From Bacteroides cellulosilyticus (GTDB lineage Bacteria; Bacteroidota; Bacteroidia; Bacteroidales; Bacteroidaceae): a stretch of DNA of 64,000 bases. The position numbers and the translations under genes were made by a program. Each line of letters opens with the position of its first letter. Position 1 is the first letter of the stretch. Below, in pieces: positions 25,240-34,386 of the stretch. The notes beneath the pieces are model-generated. The model was not told the DNA's origin, made no database searches, and worked only from the letters and a program-made list of their open reading frames with translations. The DNA is taken from NCBI RefSeq assembly GCF_020091405.1, contig NZ_CP081903.1, positions 372,001-436,000 of the forward strand. The letters run 5' to 3'.

Positions 25240-26076
25240 TTAAGCCTCTTCGTCTTCCTTCAGGAAAGCAGCAGCTTTAGCTGCATTGATTGCTTCCTCG
25301 TCAGATTTGTCGAGTCTTGCTTTTGTAGCTTTCTTCTTGCCTTTATTGGCAGGAGCTTCACCAGCAGCTTCCATATCTACTTTTTCAGCTTTTCTTTCTT
25401 CCAAGCCTTCCTGCATAGCAGCGCAGCAAGCATCCAGAATTACTTCTATTGATTTAGTAGCATCGTCATTAGCCGGAATTACGAAGTCGATATTAGAAGG
25501 ATCAGAGTTCGTATCAACGATACCGAATACAGGTATACCCAAACGGTTAGCTTCGCGAACTGCAATATTTTCTTTCATAACATCAATAACGAACAGTGCA
25601 GACGGCAGACGAGTCAGGTCAGCAATAGAACCCAAAGTCTTGTCCAACTTAGCACGTTGACGTGAAATCTGCAGAACTTCTCTCTTAGACAGATTAGAAT
25701 ACGTACCGTCATTCGTCAATTTATCGATGGTAGCCATCTTCTTAACAGCCTTGCGGATTGTGGGGAAATTAGTTAACATACCGCCCGGCCAGCGCTCGAT
25801 TACATAAGGCATATTTACAGCAGATGCTTTGTCAGCAACCACTTGTTTAGCTTGTTTTTTAGTAGCAACGAACAGGACTTTCTTTCCTGATTTAGCAATT
25901 TGCTTCAAAGCTTCAGCAGCTTCGTCTACTTTAGCAACTGTTTTGTGGAGGTCAATGATGTGGATACCATTGCGTTCCATGAAAATATAAGGAGCCATTG
26001 CAGGATTCCACTTTCTTTTGAGGTGACCAAAGTGGCAACCGGCTTCCAATAATGTATCAAAATTTGTTCTTGACAT
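25240..26076 (-). CDS. rpsB: 30S ribosomal protein S2
   Basis: Component of the small ribosomal subunit. The 278 residues show the family motifs GCHFGHLKRKWNPAMAPYIF, ERWPGGMLTNFPTI and GIPVFGIVDTNSDP. The C-terminus has an extra Lys/Ala/Glu-rich tail of about 50 residues, common in Bacteroidetes S2 proteins. The 174-bp gap upstream contains two hairpins that may be a regulatory leader. Confidence 0.97.
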   Translation of the reverse strand: MSRTNFDTLLEAGCHFGHLKRKWNPAMAPYIFMERNGIHIIDLHKTVAKVDEAAEALKQIAKSGKKVLFVATKKQAKQVVADKASAVNMPYVIERWPGGMLTNFPTIRKAVKKMATIDKLTNDGTYSNLSKREVLQISRQRAKLDKTLGSIADLTRLPSALFVIDVMKENIAVREANRLGIPVFGIVDTNSDPSNIDFVIPANDDATKSIEVILDACCAAMQEGLEERKAEKVDMEAAGEAPANKGKKKATKARLDKSDEEAINAAKAAAFLKEDEEA

Positions 26077-26130
26077 CTTGTTTTTTCTTTAAATCGTTTA
26101 CTTTCTTTTTTGTTTTTTCTAAACCAACCG

Positions 26131-26176
26131 CCGGGTAGTCTATCAATCCAGAGTCCCGGTAGTTTAGATACTAAAC
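26131..26176 (-). promoter_or_regulatory. Structured rpsB leader (two hairpins)
   Basis: In the rpsI-rpsB gap the minus strand can form GTTTAG/CTAAAC with a three-base loop (26162-26176) and a CCGGG/CCCGG stem (26131-26159). Ribosomal protein S2 represses its own operon in other bacteria through leader structures, so an autoregulatory element is plausible, but no known motif was recognised. Confidence 0.3.
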
Positions 26177-26250
26177 GCTCTTTCAGTTGAGAGTTGAGAG
26201 ATAAAAGTTGAGAATTAAGCAACTTGTCCGCCCCAACATTTCTGCAACTC

Positions 26251-26637
26251 TTAACGTTTACTGAACTGGAATCTTCTACGAGCTTTCGGTTGTCCCGGTT
26301 TCTTACGTTCAACAGAACGCGGGTCACGAGTCATGAAGCCTTCAGCGCGAAGAGCAGCTTTGTCTTCAGCATTCATCTTCACCAATGCGCGGGCAATAGC
26401 CAGACGCAAAGCCTGAGATTGACCGGTGAAACCACCACCGCAAAGATTTACTTTAATATCATATTTTTCAGCAACACCCAGCTTGCTCAGCGGTTGTTTA
26501 ACTACATACTGAAGAATAGTTGATGGAAAGTACTCTGCAAGGTCTCTCTTGTTAATAGTAATCTTTCCTGTACCTTCGGTTACGAAAATGCGTGCAATTG
26601 CACTTTTACGTCTGCCTAATGCATTTACTACTTCCAT
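26251..26637 (-). CDS. rpsI: 30S ribosomal protein S9
   Basis: Small-subunit protein whose C-terminal tail touches P-site tRNA. The 128 residues include ALGRRKSAIARIF, GGGFTGQSQALRLAIARAL and the basic end KARRRFQFSKR. Starts five bases after the rplM stop, in the usual rplM-rpsI pair. Confidence 0.97.
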   Translation of the reverse strand: MEVVNALGRRKSAIARIFVTEGTGKITINKRDLAEYFPSTILQYVVKQPLSKLGVAEKYDIKVNLCGGGFTGQSQALRLAIARALVKMNAEDKAALRAEGFMTRDPRSVERKKPGQPKARRRFQFSKR

Positions 26638-26642
26638 ATCTA

Positions 26643-27104
26643 TTATTTAAGTAAGTTTATATCAATTGATTTCGGGTTCTGAGCATCATGTTTGTGCTCA
26701 CTGCCGGCATATACGTACATATTGCTCAGCAATTTAGCGCCCAATTTGTTCTTAGGCAACATACCCTTTACTACTTTTCTCAACAGTCTGTCATCACCGT
26801 TCGGTTTAGCCTGCAGACGAGCAGGAGTCATTTCTCTCTGACCACCGGGATAACCTGTGTATGACAAATACACTTTGTCAGTCCACTTATTACCTGTCAT
26901 TTTAACTTTGTCGGCATTGATAATGATTACATTATCACCGCAATCTACGTGAGGAGTAAAGTTTGGTTTATACTTCCCTCTCAACAGTTTCGCAACTTTT
27001 GCGCCCAGACGACCCAATACTTGGTCTGTAGCGTCAACAATAACCCATTCTTTGGTTACCGTAGCTTTGTTTGCAGAAATGGTCTTGTAACTTAAAGTAT
27101 CCAC
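26643..27104 (-). CDS. rplM: 50S ribosomal protein L13
   Basis: Early-assembling large-subunit protein. The 153 residues show VIVDATDQVLGRLGAKVAKL, KYKPNFTPHVDCGDNVIIIN and VKGMLPKNKLG. The start is a GTG at 27104; no in-frame ATG is available nearby and homologous proteins begin at this point, so GTG is the likely start. First gene of the ribosomal cluster, with a consensus promoter about 125 bases upstream. Confidence 0.96.
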   Translation of the reverse strand: MDTLSYKTISANKATVTKEWVIVDATDQVLGRLGAKVAKLLRGKYKPNFTPHVDCGDNVIIINADKVKMTGNKWTDKVYLSYTGYPGGQREMTPARLQAKPNGDDRLLRKVVKGMLPKNKLGAKLLSNMYVYAGSEHKHDAQNPKSIDINLLK

Positions 27105-27228
27105 TCTTGATTTGTTTTTTAAATGTTACTACTAAAAAAATCTTCATTACGGATTAGCCACCCCGGACAAAGGTGGATTAACTCGCTCTGAATTAATTGC
27201 TTATCCTTATTAGATAATAATCGGCTTG

Positions 27229-27259
27229 CAAAGGTACGGATTTTCCCAAAACTGGCAAA
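27229..27259 (-). promoter_or_regulatory. Promoter of the rplM-rpsI-rpsB-tsf cluster
   Basis: On the minus strand TTTG (27256-27259) is followed after exactly 19 bases by TACCTTTG (27229-27236), an ideal Bacteroides primary-sigma promoter. The leader of about 120 nt contains a CCACC/GGTGG hairpin. Confidence 0.75.
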
Positions 27260-27321
27260 CGTTTTCTTCTTTTTTTTAAAGAAGCTGACTATCAATCACA
27301 AGCAATGTTAGGACACAAAAC

Positions 27322-27372
27322 AAGCAATGTCCCCATGCAAAAGATTGCTTGCTTTGCATCGGAACATTGCTT
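27322..27372. terminator. Inverted repeat downstream of the DUF4488 gene, possible terminator
   Basis: Arms AAGCAATGTCCCCATGCAAA and TTTGCATCGGAACATTGCTT pair with three mismatches around an 11-base loop. It lies 22 bases after the stop of the DUF4488 gene. A third AAGCAATGT word occurs at 27300, outside the stem. Confidence 0.5.
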
Positions 27373-27393
27373 ATTATATCCGGATAGCCCGTT

Positions 27394-27885
27394 TTAACGA
27401 ACAATATCTTCAGGGAATACAGGCGGCATCGTTACCCGCTTCCAGGTTTCATGATACCAACAGTTCAATTCATTGCCGTTCAAATCTTTAGAAATAAAAT
27501 ACTTCAGATGCATAAGTCCGCCTTCTCCCATCTCAAACTCCAGGACATTATCTTTATTATCCAGCATGGGCAGATGAATATTCTTCTCAATACTTTCCCG
27601 ATAGCTATTGTCCGTCAGCTGGATATAGGTACCATATCCGGTGATTATGGCATCTTTGCCGGGAATAAGAGTGAAATTGACGATACGCCCGTCATCGCTC
27701 AATACCTTGAATGTGTTACTGGGCTTCAAAGCACCGGGAACATCCGGAATTTCGGATACATAGTGACACAGCTGCCAGATACCTTTCAAATCCGCAGGTT
27801 TGAAACTCGCCTTCTTCTGCGCTGCCGCTCCTGTTACCGCCAACAGCATCGCTGCCAACATGGTAATGAAATACTTCTTCTTCAT
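27394..27885 (-). CDS. DUF4488 family exported protein
   Basis: Small secreted, lipocalin-like protein of unknown function. The ATG at 27885 gives 163 residues with a signal peptide ([20 protein letters not shown]); a longer frame would start at 27927 but adds a non-signal extension. After the signal come [23 protein letters not shown] strands (here [20 protein letters not shown]) and [12 protein letters not shown], the pattern of DUF4488. Single gene, divergent context absent; a TATATTTG box is at 27927-27934. Confidence 0.75.
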   Translation of the reverse strand: MKKKYFITMLAAMLLAVTGAAAQKKASFKPADLKGIWQLCHYVSEIPDVPGALKPSNTFKVLSDDGRIVNFTLIPGKDAIITGYGTYIQLTDNSYRESIEKNIHLPMLDNKDNVLEFEMGEGGLMHLKYFISKDLNGNELNCWYHETWKRVTMPPVFPEDIVR

Positions 27886-27967
27886 GTTCGTATATATTTG
27901 GTTAACGTATAGGCATCTGACTGTCACAAATATAAGTAATTATTTTAATATTATAACAGTTTCTTAG

Positions 27968-28003
27968 TAAAAAAAGAGCCCGCACAACAAGATTGTGCGG
28001 GCT
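27968..28003 (-). terminator. Rho-independent terminator of asnS
   Basis: AGCCCGCACAA pairs with TTGTGCGGGCT around a five-base loop, followed on the minus strand by a run of seven T. It begins about 24 bases after the asnS stop. Confidence 0.88.
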
Positions 28004-28026
28004 ACTTCACTTATTTATTTTAAGAG

Positions 28027-29430
28027 TTAGAACTCTGCATTACGTGGCGTACGCGGGAAAGGTATTACGTCACGAATATTTGCCATACCTGTCACAAACA
28101 GAAGCAAGCGTTCAAAACCCAGACCAAAACCGGAGTGAGGGCACGTACCGAATCTGCGGGTATCAAGATACCACCACATATCCTTCATCGGAATATGCAT
28201 TTCGTCAATACGCGTCATCAACTTGTCATAATCAGACTCACGCTCAGAGCCACCGATAATCTCACCAATCTTCGGAAATAATACGTCCATTGCACGTACC
28301 GTTTTACCATCTTCGTTCTGCTTCATGTAGAACGCTTTGATTTCCTTCGGATAGTCAGTCAGGATAACCGGACGCTTGAAGTGTTCTTCCACGAGATAAC
28401 GTTCGTGCTCAGAAGCCAAGTCCACGCCCCAGTATACCGGAAATTCGAACTTATGACCTTTAGCAACAGCCTCTTCCAGTATCTTGATGCCATCCGTATA
28501 AGGCAAACGTACGAAAGATTCTTTCAATACATCTTGCAGACGTTCAATCAAGCCTTTGTCAAACATATCGTTAAGGAACTTCACGTCGTCAGCACAGTTA
28601 TCCAAAGCCCACTTCACACAGAATTTGATAAACTCTTCTGCCAGATCCATGTTGTCCGTAATGTCGTTGAACGCTACTTCCGGTTCCACCATCCAGAACT
28701 CAGCCAAATGGCGTGGAGTATTGGAGTTTTCTGCACGAAATGTAGGACCAAACGTATAAATAGCGCCCAGCGCCGTAGCAGCAAGTTCACCTTCCAACTG
28801 TCCGGAAACCGTCAGACTGGCTTGCTTACCAAAGAAGTCGTCATCATAAATGATGGAACCGGCTTCATCCTTCTTCAAATCATAAAGGTTCTTCGTCGTT
28901 ACCTGGAACATCTGTCCGGCACCTTCACAGTCAGAAGCCGTGATGATAGGTGTATGGAAATAAACGAAACCTTTCTGATGAAAGAAAGTATGGATAGCTA
29001 TCGCCATGTTATGACGGATGCGGAACACTGCACCGAAAGTATTCGTACGGGGACGCAGGTGGGCAATCTCACGCAGGAACTCCAGCGTATGACCTTTCTT
29101 CTGCAAAGGATATGTATTATCACAAGTACCCAGCACTTCAATCTCACGAGCTTGAATCTCAGCCTTCTGACCGGAACCTACCGACTCCGTCAATTCACCG
29201 TTCACACTCAGACAGGCACCAGTGGTAATATCTTTCAGCATCTCCTCATCAAAGTTTGCCAAATCTACTACAACCTGCACATTATTTATTGTAGAACCGT
29301 CATTCAGGGCGATAAAATTAACTTGTTTACTACCTCTGCGGGTACGAACCCAGCCTTTCACGTTGACCATAGCGCCGAAATCTTCGCGCTTCAACACGTC
29401 AACAATCTTTGTTCTACTAATCTTTTCCAT
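28027..29430 (-). CDS. asnS: Asparagine-tRNA ligase
   Basis: Charges tRNA-Asn in the cytoplasm; class II synthetase. The 467 residues have the N-terminal OB-fold anticodon-binding domain ([20 protein letters not shown]) and the class II catalytic core with [20 protein letters not shown] and the motif 3 end [20 protein letters not shown]. The asparagine type is favoured over aspartate by length and by close resemblance to AsnS of Bacteroides. It starts 28 bases after the pseudouridine synthase stop, so they form one operon. Confidence 0.95.
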   Translation of the reverse strand: MEKISRTKIVDVLKREDFGAMVNVKGWVRTRRGSKQVNFIALNDGSTINNVQVVVDLANFDEEMLKDITTGACLSVNGELTESVGSGQKAEIQAREIEVLGTCDNTYPLQKKGHTLEFLREIAHLRPRTNTFGAVFRIRHNMAIAIHTFFHQKGFVYFHTPIITASDCEGAGQMFQVTTKNLYDLKKDEAGSIIYDDDFFGKQASLTVSGQLEGELAATALGAIYTFGPTFRAENSNTPRHLAEFWMVEPEVAFNDITDNMDLAEEFIKFCVKWALDNCADDVKFLNDMFDKGLIERLQDVLKESFVRLPYTDGIKILEEAVAKGHKFEFPVYWGVDLASEHERYLVEEHFKRPVILTDYPKEIKAFYMKQNEDGKTVRAMDVLFPKIGEIIGGSERESDYDKLMTRIDEMHIPMKDMWWYLDTRRFGTCPHSGFGLGFERLLLFVTGMANIRDVIPFPRTPRNAEF

Positions 29431-29458
29431 AAATTTGTGTTAAACCTATATTATATAA

Positions 29459-30937
29459 TTACTCAAAAGAGCCCATGCGCAGGTAGTTTACTTCCTGTTC
29501 GCTCAAATAGCGCCATTCACCACGACGTAAGCCTTTCTTAGTCAGTCCGGCAAAAAATACGCGGTCGAGTTTCACTACCTTGTAACCCAGTGACTCAAAT
29601 ATACGACGAACAATACGGTTCTTACCTGAGTGGATTTCAATACCCACTTCATCCCGTCTAACATCATCCGTATAACTGATAGCATCTGCATGGATTTCAC
29701 CGTCATCCAACTGAATACCGGCTGCAATCTGATCCATATCAGCTTTCGTCACATTCTTATCTGTATGTACGTGATAAATCTTCTTCTTCAGGAACTTCGG
29801 ATGTGTCAGCTTGGAAGCCAGGTCACCGTCGTTCGTCAGCAATAGCACACCTGTAGTGTTACGGTCCAGACGACCTACCGGATAAATACGCTCATCGCAA
29901 GCACCTTTCACCAAATCCATCACTGTACGACGTGCCTGCGGATCATCCGAGGTAGTCACAGTATCTTTCGGCTTATTCAGCAAGATATAAATCTTACGCT
30001 CAATGCTCACCGTCTGATCGTGGAACTTCACTTCGTCAGCACGTTTGATCTTAGTTCCGAGCTCTGTAACCACTACTCCATTTACTGAAACCACACCTGC
30101 CGTGATAAATTCATCCGCCTCACGACGAGAGCAGACACCTGCATTAGCCAGGAACTTGTTCAAACGGATCGGTTCATTAGGATCCGTAAACTGTTCCTTA
30201 TATTCTATCTGTTTCTTACGGCTGTACTTTGCATTCGGATCATAATCCGGCGTACGGCGCTGTTGGGGACGACCATATCCGCCTCTTCCACCATCCGGAT
30301 TGAAGCGTGGACGCTGCGGGCGGTCGCCATAAGAAGATCCTCCATAAGAAGAGCCACCATAAGGACGTTGTGGACGATCACCACCATCACCGCTATTATA
30401 GCGAGGACGATAAGGACGGTCGTTGTTATAAGAACGCTGTCCGTCACCACTATTGAAACGTGGGCGTTGGGGACGGTCACCATAAGAAGAGCCTCCATAA
30501 GAAGGACGCTGCGGACGATCACCACCATCACCGCTATTATAGCGAGGACGATAAGGACGGTCACCACCACTGTTGTTTCCATAAGAAGGACGTTGCGGAC
30601 GATCGCCGCCTTCACGATTATAGGACGGACGATCACCATACGGGCGTTGCGGACGATCACCACCCTCACGATTGTAAGACGGACGGTCACCATAAGAACG
30701 TTGTGGACGTTCACCACCTTCAGCATTAGGGTTAAAGCGCGGGCGATACGGGCGATCACTGCTGTAAGCACGCTGTGGGCGTTCGCCACTCTCGCTGTTA
30801 AAACGCGGACGATAGGGTCGGTCACCACCTTCACGGTTGTAAGACGGACGGCTGTAATTGTTTTCTCTTTCAAATCTGTTGCCTGAATTCTCCTCACTGG
30901 AAGAATCGTCACGCCAATTTTCGTTTTCTGTACTCAT
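29459..30937 (-). CDS. RluB/RsuA-type rRNA pseudouridine synthase with long Arg/Gly/Tyr/Pro-rich repeat N-terminus
   Basis: Converts a uridine of ribosomal RNA to pseudouridine. The 492 residues split in two. Residues 1 to about 235 are low-complexity, built from units such as GGDRPQRPSYG and RPYRPRYNSGD. Residues about 250-492 hold an S4 domain (IRLNKFLANAGVCSRREADE) and the catalytic domain with GRLDRNTTGVLLLTNDGDL (catalytic Asp) and KNRIVRRIFESLGYKV. The catalytic half is as long as a normal RluB. The basic, glycine-rich extension is presumably disordered and may bind RNA; its DNA includes exact 50-bp repeats. asnS follows. Confidence 0.92.
   Translation of the reverse strand: MSTENENWRDDSSSEENSGNRFERENNYSRPSYNREGGDRPYRPRFNSESGERPQRAYSSDRPYRPRFNPNAEGGERPQRSYGDRPSYNREGGDRPQRPYGDRPSYNREGGDRPQRPSYGNNSGGDRPYRPRYNSGDGGDRPQRPSYGGSSYGDRPQRPRFNSGDGQRSYNNDRPYRPRYNSGDGGDRPQRPYGGSSYGGSSYGDRPQRPRFNPDGGRGGYGRPQQRRTPDYDPNAKYSRKKQIEYKEQFTDPNEPIRLNKFLANAGVCSRREADEFITAGVVSVNGVVVTELGTKIKRADEVKFHDQTVSIERKIYILLNKPKDTVTTSDDPQARRTVMDLVKGACDERIYPVGRLDRNTTGVLLLTNDGDLASKLTHPKFLKKKIYHVHTDKNVTKADMDQIAAGIQLDDGEIHADAISYTDDVRRDEVGIEIHSGKNRIVRRIFESLGYKVVKLDRVFFAGLTKKGLRRGEWRYLSEQEVNYLRMGSFE
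30255..30860. repeat. In-frame repeats in the pseudouridine synthase N-terminus
   Basis: A 50-base block occurs identically at 30372-30421 and 30513-30562, a distance of 141 bases (47 codons), inside a wider field of related units encoding GDRPQRP/GDRPYRP. All spacings keep the frame, so unit loss or gain by slippage would only change tail length. Confidence 0.8.
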
Positions 30938-31082
30938 TGTTTTATTCGAATAAAATTAAACGTTGGCCTCACGGCCATTCTATTATCACTCTTATACCTT
31001 ATATTATATATGTATGCTATATTAACAATCACCGGATTTAAAATGTTGGCTTCATTATACAGCTAAATTTAATGTTTCTATC

Positions 31083-32429
31083 TTAGATTCCTGTATATGT
31101 ATGAGGAGTAATCACACGCAATTCTTTCTTTATTTCCTCATCTACATTCAAACCTTCAATAAATTCCTTTATAGAAGCTTCCGTAATAGCCTGATTAGTG
31201 CGGGTCAAGGCCTTCAATGCCTCGTACGGATTCGGATATGCTTCACGGCGCAGAATTGTCTGAATAGCCTCAGCTACCACACTCCAGCAATTATCCAGAT
31301 CACGATAGATAGCCGTTTCGTTCAGCAACAATTTACGCAAGCCTTTCAATGAGCTCTGAATGGCAATTACGATATGCCCGAACGGAACGCCTACGTTACG
31401 CAATACGGTAGAATCCGTCAGGTCACGTTGTAAGCGGGACACAGGCAGTTTCACCGACAGATGTTCCAGAATGGCACTTGCCACACCCAGATTACCTTCC
31501 GCATTTTCAAAGTCAATCGGATTCACTTTGTGCGGCATGGCGCTGGAACCTACTTCACCGGCTTTAATCTTCTGCTTGAAATATTCCATGGAAATATATT
31601 GCCAGAAGTCACGGTTCATATCGATCATTACCGTATTTATGCGCTTCATAGCATCGAATACAGCAGACAGATTATCATAATTAGAAATCTGCGTAGTATA
31701 TTCTTCACGTTCCAAGCCCAGTTTTTCAGCAACAAACCGGTTACCAAATGCTTTCCAGTCGAACTCCGGATAAGCCACATGATGCGCATTGTAATTTCCG
31801 GTAGCACCACCGAACTTGGCAGTAAGCGGACAAGACTTCAAAGTAGCCAGCTGGCGTTCAAGACGATATACAAATACCATCACCTCTTTCCCCAAGCGAG
31901 TAGGTGAAGCCGGTTGACCGTGTGTCTTGGCAAGCATAGGAATAGCCTTCCATTCTTCCGCATACGTACGAAGTTGCGCAATCAGTTCCTCTATTTGCGG
32001 ATAATAAACCTGTTCCAAAGCCTCTTTGATAGATAAAGGAACGGAAGTATTATTGATATCCTGTGAAGTCAGTCCGAAATGAATAAACTCTTTGTAGTCA
32101 TCCATTCCACCCATTTTATCAAACTCTTCTTTCAGGAAGTATTCTACGGCTTTTACATCATGGTTCGTTACGCTCTCAATATCTTTGATACGCTGCGCGT
32201 CAGCTTCTGAGAAGCTACGATAGATATTTCTTAATGTTTCAAATACGTTTTTGTCTACGCCTTTTAATTGCGGCAAAGGCAATTCGCACAAGGTGATGAA
32301 GTATTCCACTTCCACTTGCACACGGTATTTTATCAAGGCAAATTCCGAGAAGTAAGCTGCCAAAGCATCTGTTTTTCCTCTGTATCTACCATCAATCGGA
32401 GAGATAGCAGTAAGTAAATCAAGTTCCAT
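31083..32429 (-). CDS. purB: Adenylosuccinate lyase
   Basis: Catalyses two fumarate-releasing steps of purine synthesis (SAICAR to AICAR and adenylosuccinate to AMP). The 448 residues carry the superfamily signature GEVGSSAMPHKVNPIDFENA and the motifs TSQDINNTS and KTHGQPASPTRLGKE. Single gene with its own -7 box (TAATTTTG at 32458-32465). Confidence 0.97.
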   Translation of the reverse strand: MELDLLTAISPIDGRYRGKTDALAAYFSEFALIKYRVQVEVEYFITLCELPLPQLKGVDKNVFETLRNIYRSFSEADAQRIKDIESVTNHDVKAVEYFLKEEFDKMGGMDDYKEFIHFGLTSQDINNTSVPLSIKEALEQVYYPQIEELIAQLRTYAEEWKAIPMLAKTHGQPASPTRLGKEVMVFVYRLERQLATLKSCPLTAKFGGATGNYNAHHVAYPEFDWKAFGNRFVAEKLGLEREEYTTQISNYDNLSAVFDAMKRINTVMIDMNRDFWQYISMEYFKQKIKAGEVGSSAMPHKVNPIDFENAEGNLGVASAILEHLSVKLPVSRLQRDLTDSTVLRNVGVPFGHIVIAIQSSLKGLRKLLLNETAIYRDLDNCWSVVAEAIQTILRREAYPNPYEALKALTRTNQAITEASIKEFIEGLNVDEEIKKELRVITPHTYTGI

Positions 32430-32457
32430 ACGTGTATATTAGATAATTATCGAGCCG

Positions 32458-32465
32458 CAAAATTA
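32458..32465 (-). promoter_or_regulatory. Putative -7 box of purB
   Basis: Minus strand TAATTTTG matches TAnnTTTG, about 30 bases upstream of the ATG at 32429. No clear -33 element. Confidence 0.45.
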
Positions 32466-32581
32466 GCTTTTTTTTCTGAGTAATAAGCCATAAAGGGGAA
32501 AGAAAGTTAAGTAAGGAAGTTAACAGATAAAAAAATAGCCTTACAATAACTTGCAAGACCACTCATCACAGAAATCGGATG

Positions 32582-32656
32582 TGGGCGCTGAGGGATTCGA
32601 ACCCCCGACCCTCTGGGTGTAAACCAGATGCTCTGAACCAGCTGAGCTAAGCGCCC
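32582..32656 (-). tRNA. tRNA-Val (anticodon UAC), copy 2
   Basis: A 75-base cloverleaf on the minus strand: acceptor GGGCGCT pairs with AGCGCCC, D-arm GCTCAGCTGGTTCAGAGC, anticodon stem CTGG with loop TTTACAC giving anticodon TAC, and T-arm with GGTTCGAATCC. The CCA end is not encoded. Identical to the copy 104 bases upstream. Confidence 0.95.
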
Positions 32657-32685
32657 TTTTGTTCGAAAGTGTGCGATTTTTAATG

Positions 32686-32760
32686 TGGGCGCTGAGGGAT
32701 TCGAACCCCCGACCCTCTGGGTGTAAACCAGATGCTCTGAACCAGCTGAGCTAAGCGCCC
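32686..32760 (-). tRNA. tRNA-Val (anticodon UAC), copy 1
   Basis: Same 75-base sequence as the copy at 32582-32656; anticodon TAC reads GUA and related valine codons. It is promoter-proximal: a consensus promoter lies about 25 bases upstream. The 29-base spacer between the copies would be removed by tRNA processing. Confidence 0.95.
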
Positions 32761-32785
32761 GTACACTTTCGTTTCAAAAGCGATG

Positions 32786-32816
32786 CAAAGGTACAGCTTA
32801 TTTTGAGATTACCAAA
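32786..32816 (-). promoter_or_regulatory. Promoter of the tandem tRNA-Val genes
   Basis: On the minus strand TTTG (32813-32816), exactly 19 bases, TACCTTTG (32786-32793): an ideal Bacteroides primary-sigma promoter, the same form as at rplM. Confidence 0.75.
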
Positions 32817-32936
32817 ACAATTGCGAACTATTTTCTAAGAAAAATATACAGAAAGATATATACTTATTGAAATTCAGCAATTTAACAAAGAAACTTTTTT
32901 TCATCATCTACGAACCGGTGATATAGAAGCACACCG

Positions 32937-33494
32937 TCATTCCGATATATTCTTTCTGATCACCTTCGCCGGATTTCCTACCGCCACACTATCATCGGGT
33001 ATGTTTTTCGTCACCACACTTCCGGCGCCAATAATACAGCGATCACCAATTGTTACTCCGGGACAAATTACAGCACCACCGCCAATCCAGCAATCCTCTC
33101 CTATCGTCACCGGATAGGCATATTCCTTCGGGGTACGACGTTCTACATAATCCATCGGATGTTGTGGAGTATAAATCTGTACACAAGGTCCCACTAATGT
33201 ATGGGCACCAATCGTGATATAACCTCCGTCCAGAAAAGTACAATTTGCATTCACAAATACGTGTTCACCCAGACGGATACCATCCCCATGATCGCAATGG
33301 AAAGGCGGGCACACAACGGATGTCTCCGGTATTCCCGGTATCAGGTCTTCCAACAATCCTCTGTAAGCCTCATCGTAAGTACTCAGTTTCCGCATTCTTG
33401 CCAGCAACTTCTTGGCATATTCAAACTTTACCTGTACTTCCGGGGCAGACATATCCGCCAGTTGCGAACTACGCATTTTCTCTACTTCATTCAT
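32937..33494 (-). CDS. Maltose/galactoside O-acetyltransferase-like sugar acetyltransferase
   Basis: Acetyl-CoA-dependent acetyltransferase of the left-handed parallel beta-helix type (MAT/GAT/NodL group), cytoplasmic trimer. The ATG at 33494 gives 185 residues (a TTG at 33503 is less likely). The N-terminal Mac domain (AKKLLARMRKLSTYDEAYRG) is followed by hexapeptide repeats: FHCDHGDGIRLGEHVFVNAN, PLDG-like CTFLDGGYITIGAHTLVGP, EDCWIGGGAVICPGVTIGD and the catalytic-type histidine in QIYTPQHPMD. Acceptor sugar unknown. Confidence 0.92.
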   Translation of the reverse strand: MNEVEKMRSSQLADMSAPEVQVKFEYAKKLLARMRKLSTYDEAYRGLLEDLIPGIPETSVVCPPFHCDHGDGIRLGEHVFVNANCTFLDGGYITIGAHTLVGPCVQIYTPQHPMDYVERRTPKEYAYPVTIGEDCWIGGGAVICPGVTIGDRCIIGAGSVVTKNIPDDSVAVGNPAKVIRKNISE

Positions 33495-33747
33495 ATATTT
33501 CAATTACCAGATTATACTCTCAAAAGCGCAATTATTCACCCTTTCGCCATTACACTTTCCACAAAAATAGATATTTATTCCAAACAGCCAACCATACTGA
33601 TAAAAAGAAACAGTAAATGTTTTCAAAAGAATCGCATCTATACTATTTTATATACAAAAAATATTCGTATATTTATTGCAATTTAAACAGAAACAAGCAT
33701 TCGCAATAATACTATTTTAAAGACAAACTGGGAAGTTCCCGCACTTT

Positions 33748-34287
33748 ATGAAAACTATATTCTTTTTTATATGCATATCACTTTGTACTACATATATATA
33801 TGCACAGACAATTTATTATGCTGTAACTAAAACATTCAATGAAAATGGTTACACCTACCAATGCGATGTGGCAGCGTCAAAGACAGTCACACTCTATAAC
33901 AAGAGTAACAAATTACTCTTTACCACTCAAAGTTACAAAAATACAGGAGAAACTTTCTCACAAACAGATGAAGGTATCGTTTTACTCCAATATGACGCAT
34001 GGACACGAGCAGAGCGCCTTTCCATTGTAAACGCTGCATTTTCCGCTAGTGAAAAGCAAAGAGTAAAAGGCCACGAACTCATAATAACAATGTGCATAAA
34101 TTCAGATACCGGCAAGGTTGATGAGGTCGAATTTTCTTTCATGAACTTCGGTACTTATGCCACAATCCCTATCTCTGTTTACCGTAAAATCGAAACAGAT
34201 TTAAAAGAAAAGGTCTGGTATATCCCTACTGAAGAGGGCAAAAAATTAAATTATATATACTATTGGTGGGCACAAGAGCCCCAATAA
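33748..34287 (+). CDS. Exported protein, DUF5043-like
   Basis: Secreted protein of unknown role, 179 residues, with a signal peptide (MKTIFFFICISLCTTYIYAQ). The mature part begins TIYYAVTKTFNENGYTYQCD and ends in YWWAQEP; it looks beta-rich. I recall this opening from the Bacteroides DUF5043 family, with moderate certainty. It stands alone, converging on carB, and shares a bidirectional terminator with it. Confidence 0.65.
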   Translation: MKTIFFFICISLCTTYIYAQTIYYAVTKTFNENGYTYQCDVAASKTVTLYNKSNKLLFTTQSYKNTGETFSQTDEGIVLLQYDAWTRAERLSIVNAAFSASEKQRVKGHELIITMCINSDTGKVDEVEFSFMNFGTYATIPISVYRKIETDLKEKVWYIPTEEGKKLNYIYYWWAQEPQ

Positions 34288-34330
34288 TAAGCCTTATAGG
34301 CAGTGATAGCGCCAGAAAAAAACTAAAGAT

Positions 34331-34373
34331 AAAAAAAGGAGGACACTCTTTCTGATAGAGCATCCTCTTTTTT
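34331..34373. terminator. Bidirectional terminator between the DUF5043-like gene and carB
   Basis: AGGAGGACACTCT and AGAGCATCCTCTTT form a stem with one or two mismatches, flanked by an A-run on the left and T-run on the right. Both converging genes end within 50 bases. Confidence 0.75.
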
Positions 34374-34386
34374 ATTTCCTCTTCAG

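Noticed and set aside
30205..30912. Long frames on both strands across the pseudouridine synthase repeats
   Set aside because: Low-complexity repeats with biased bases leave several frames open; the products are Ile/Arg/Val or His/Asp-rich and implausible.
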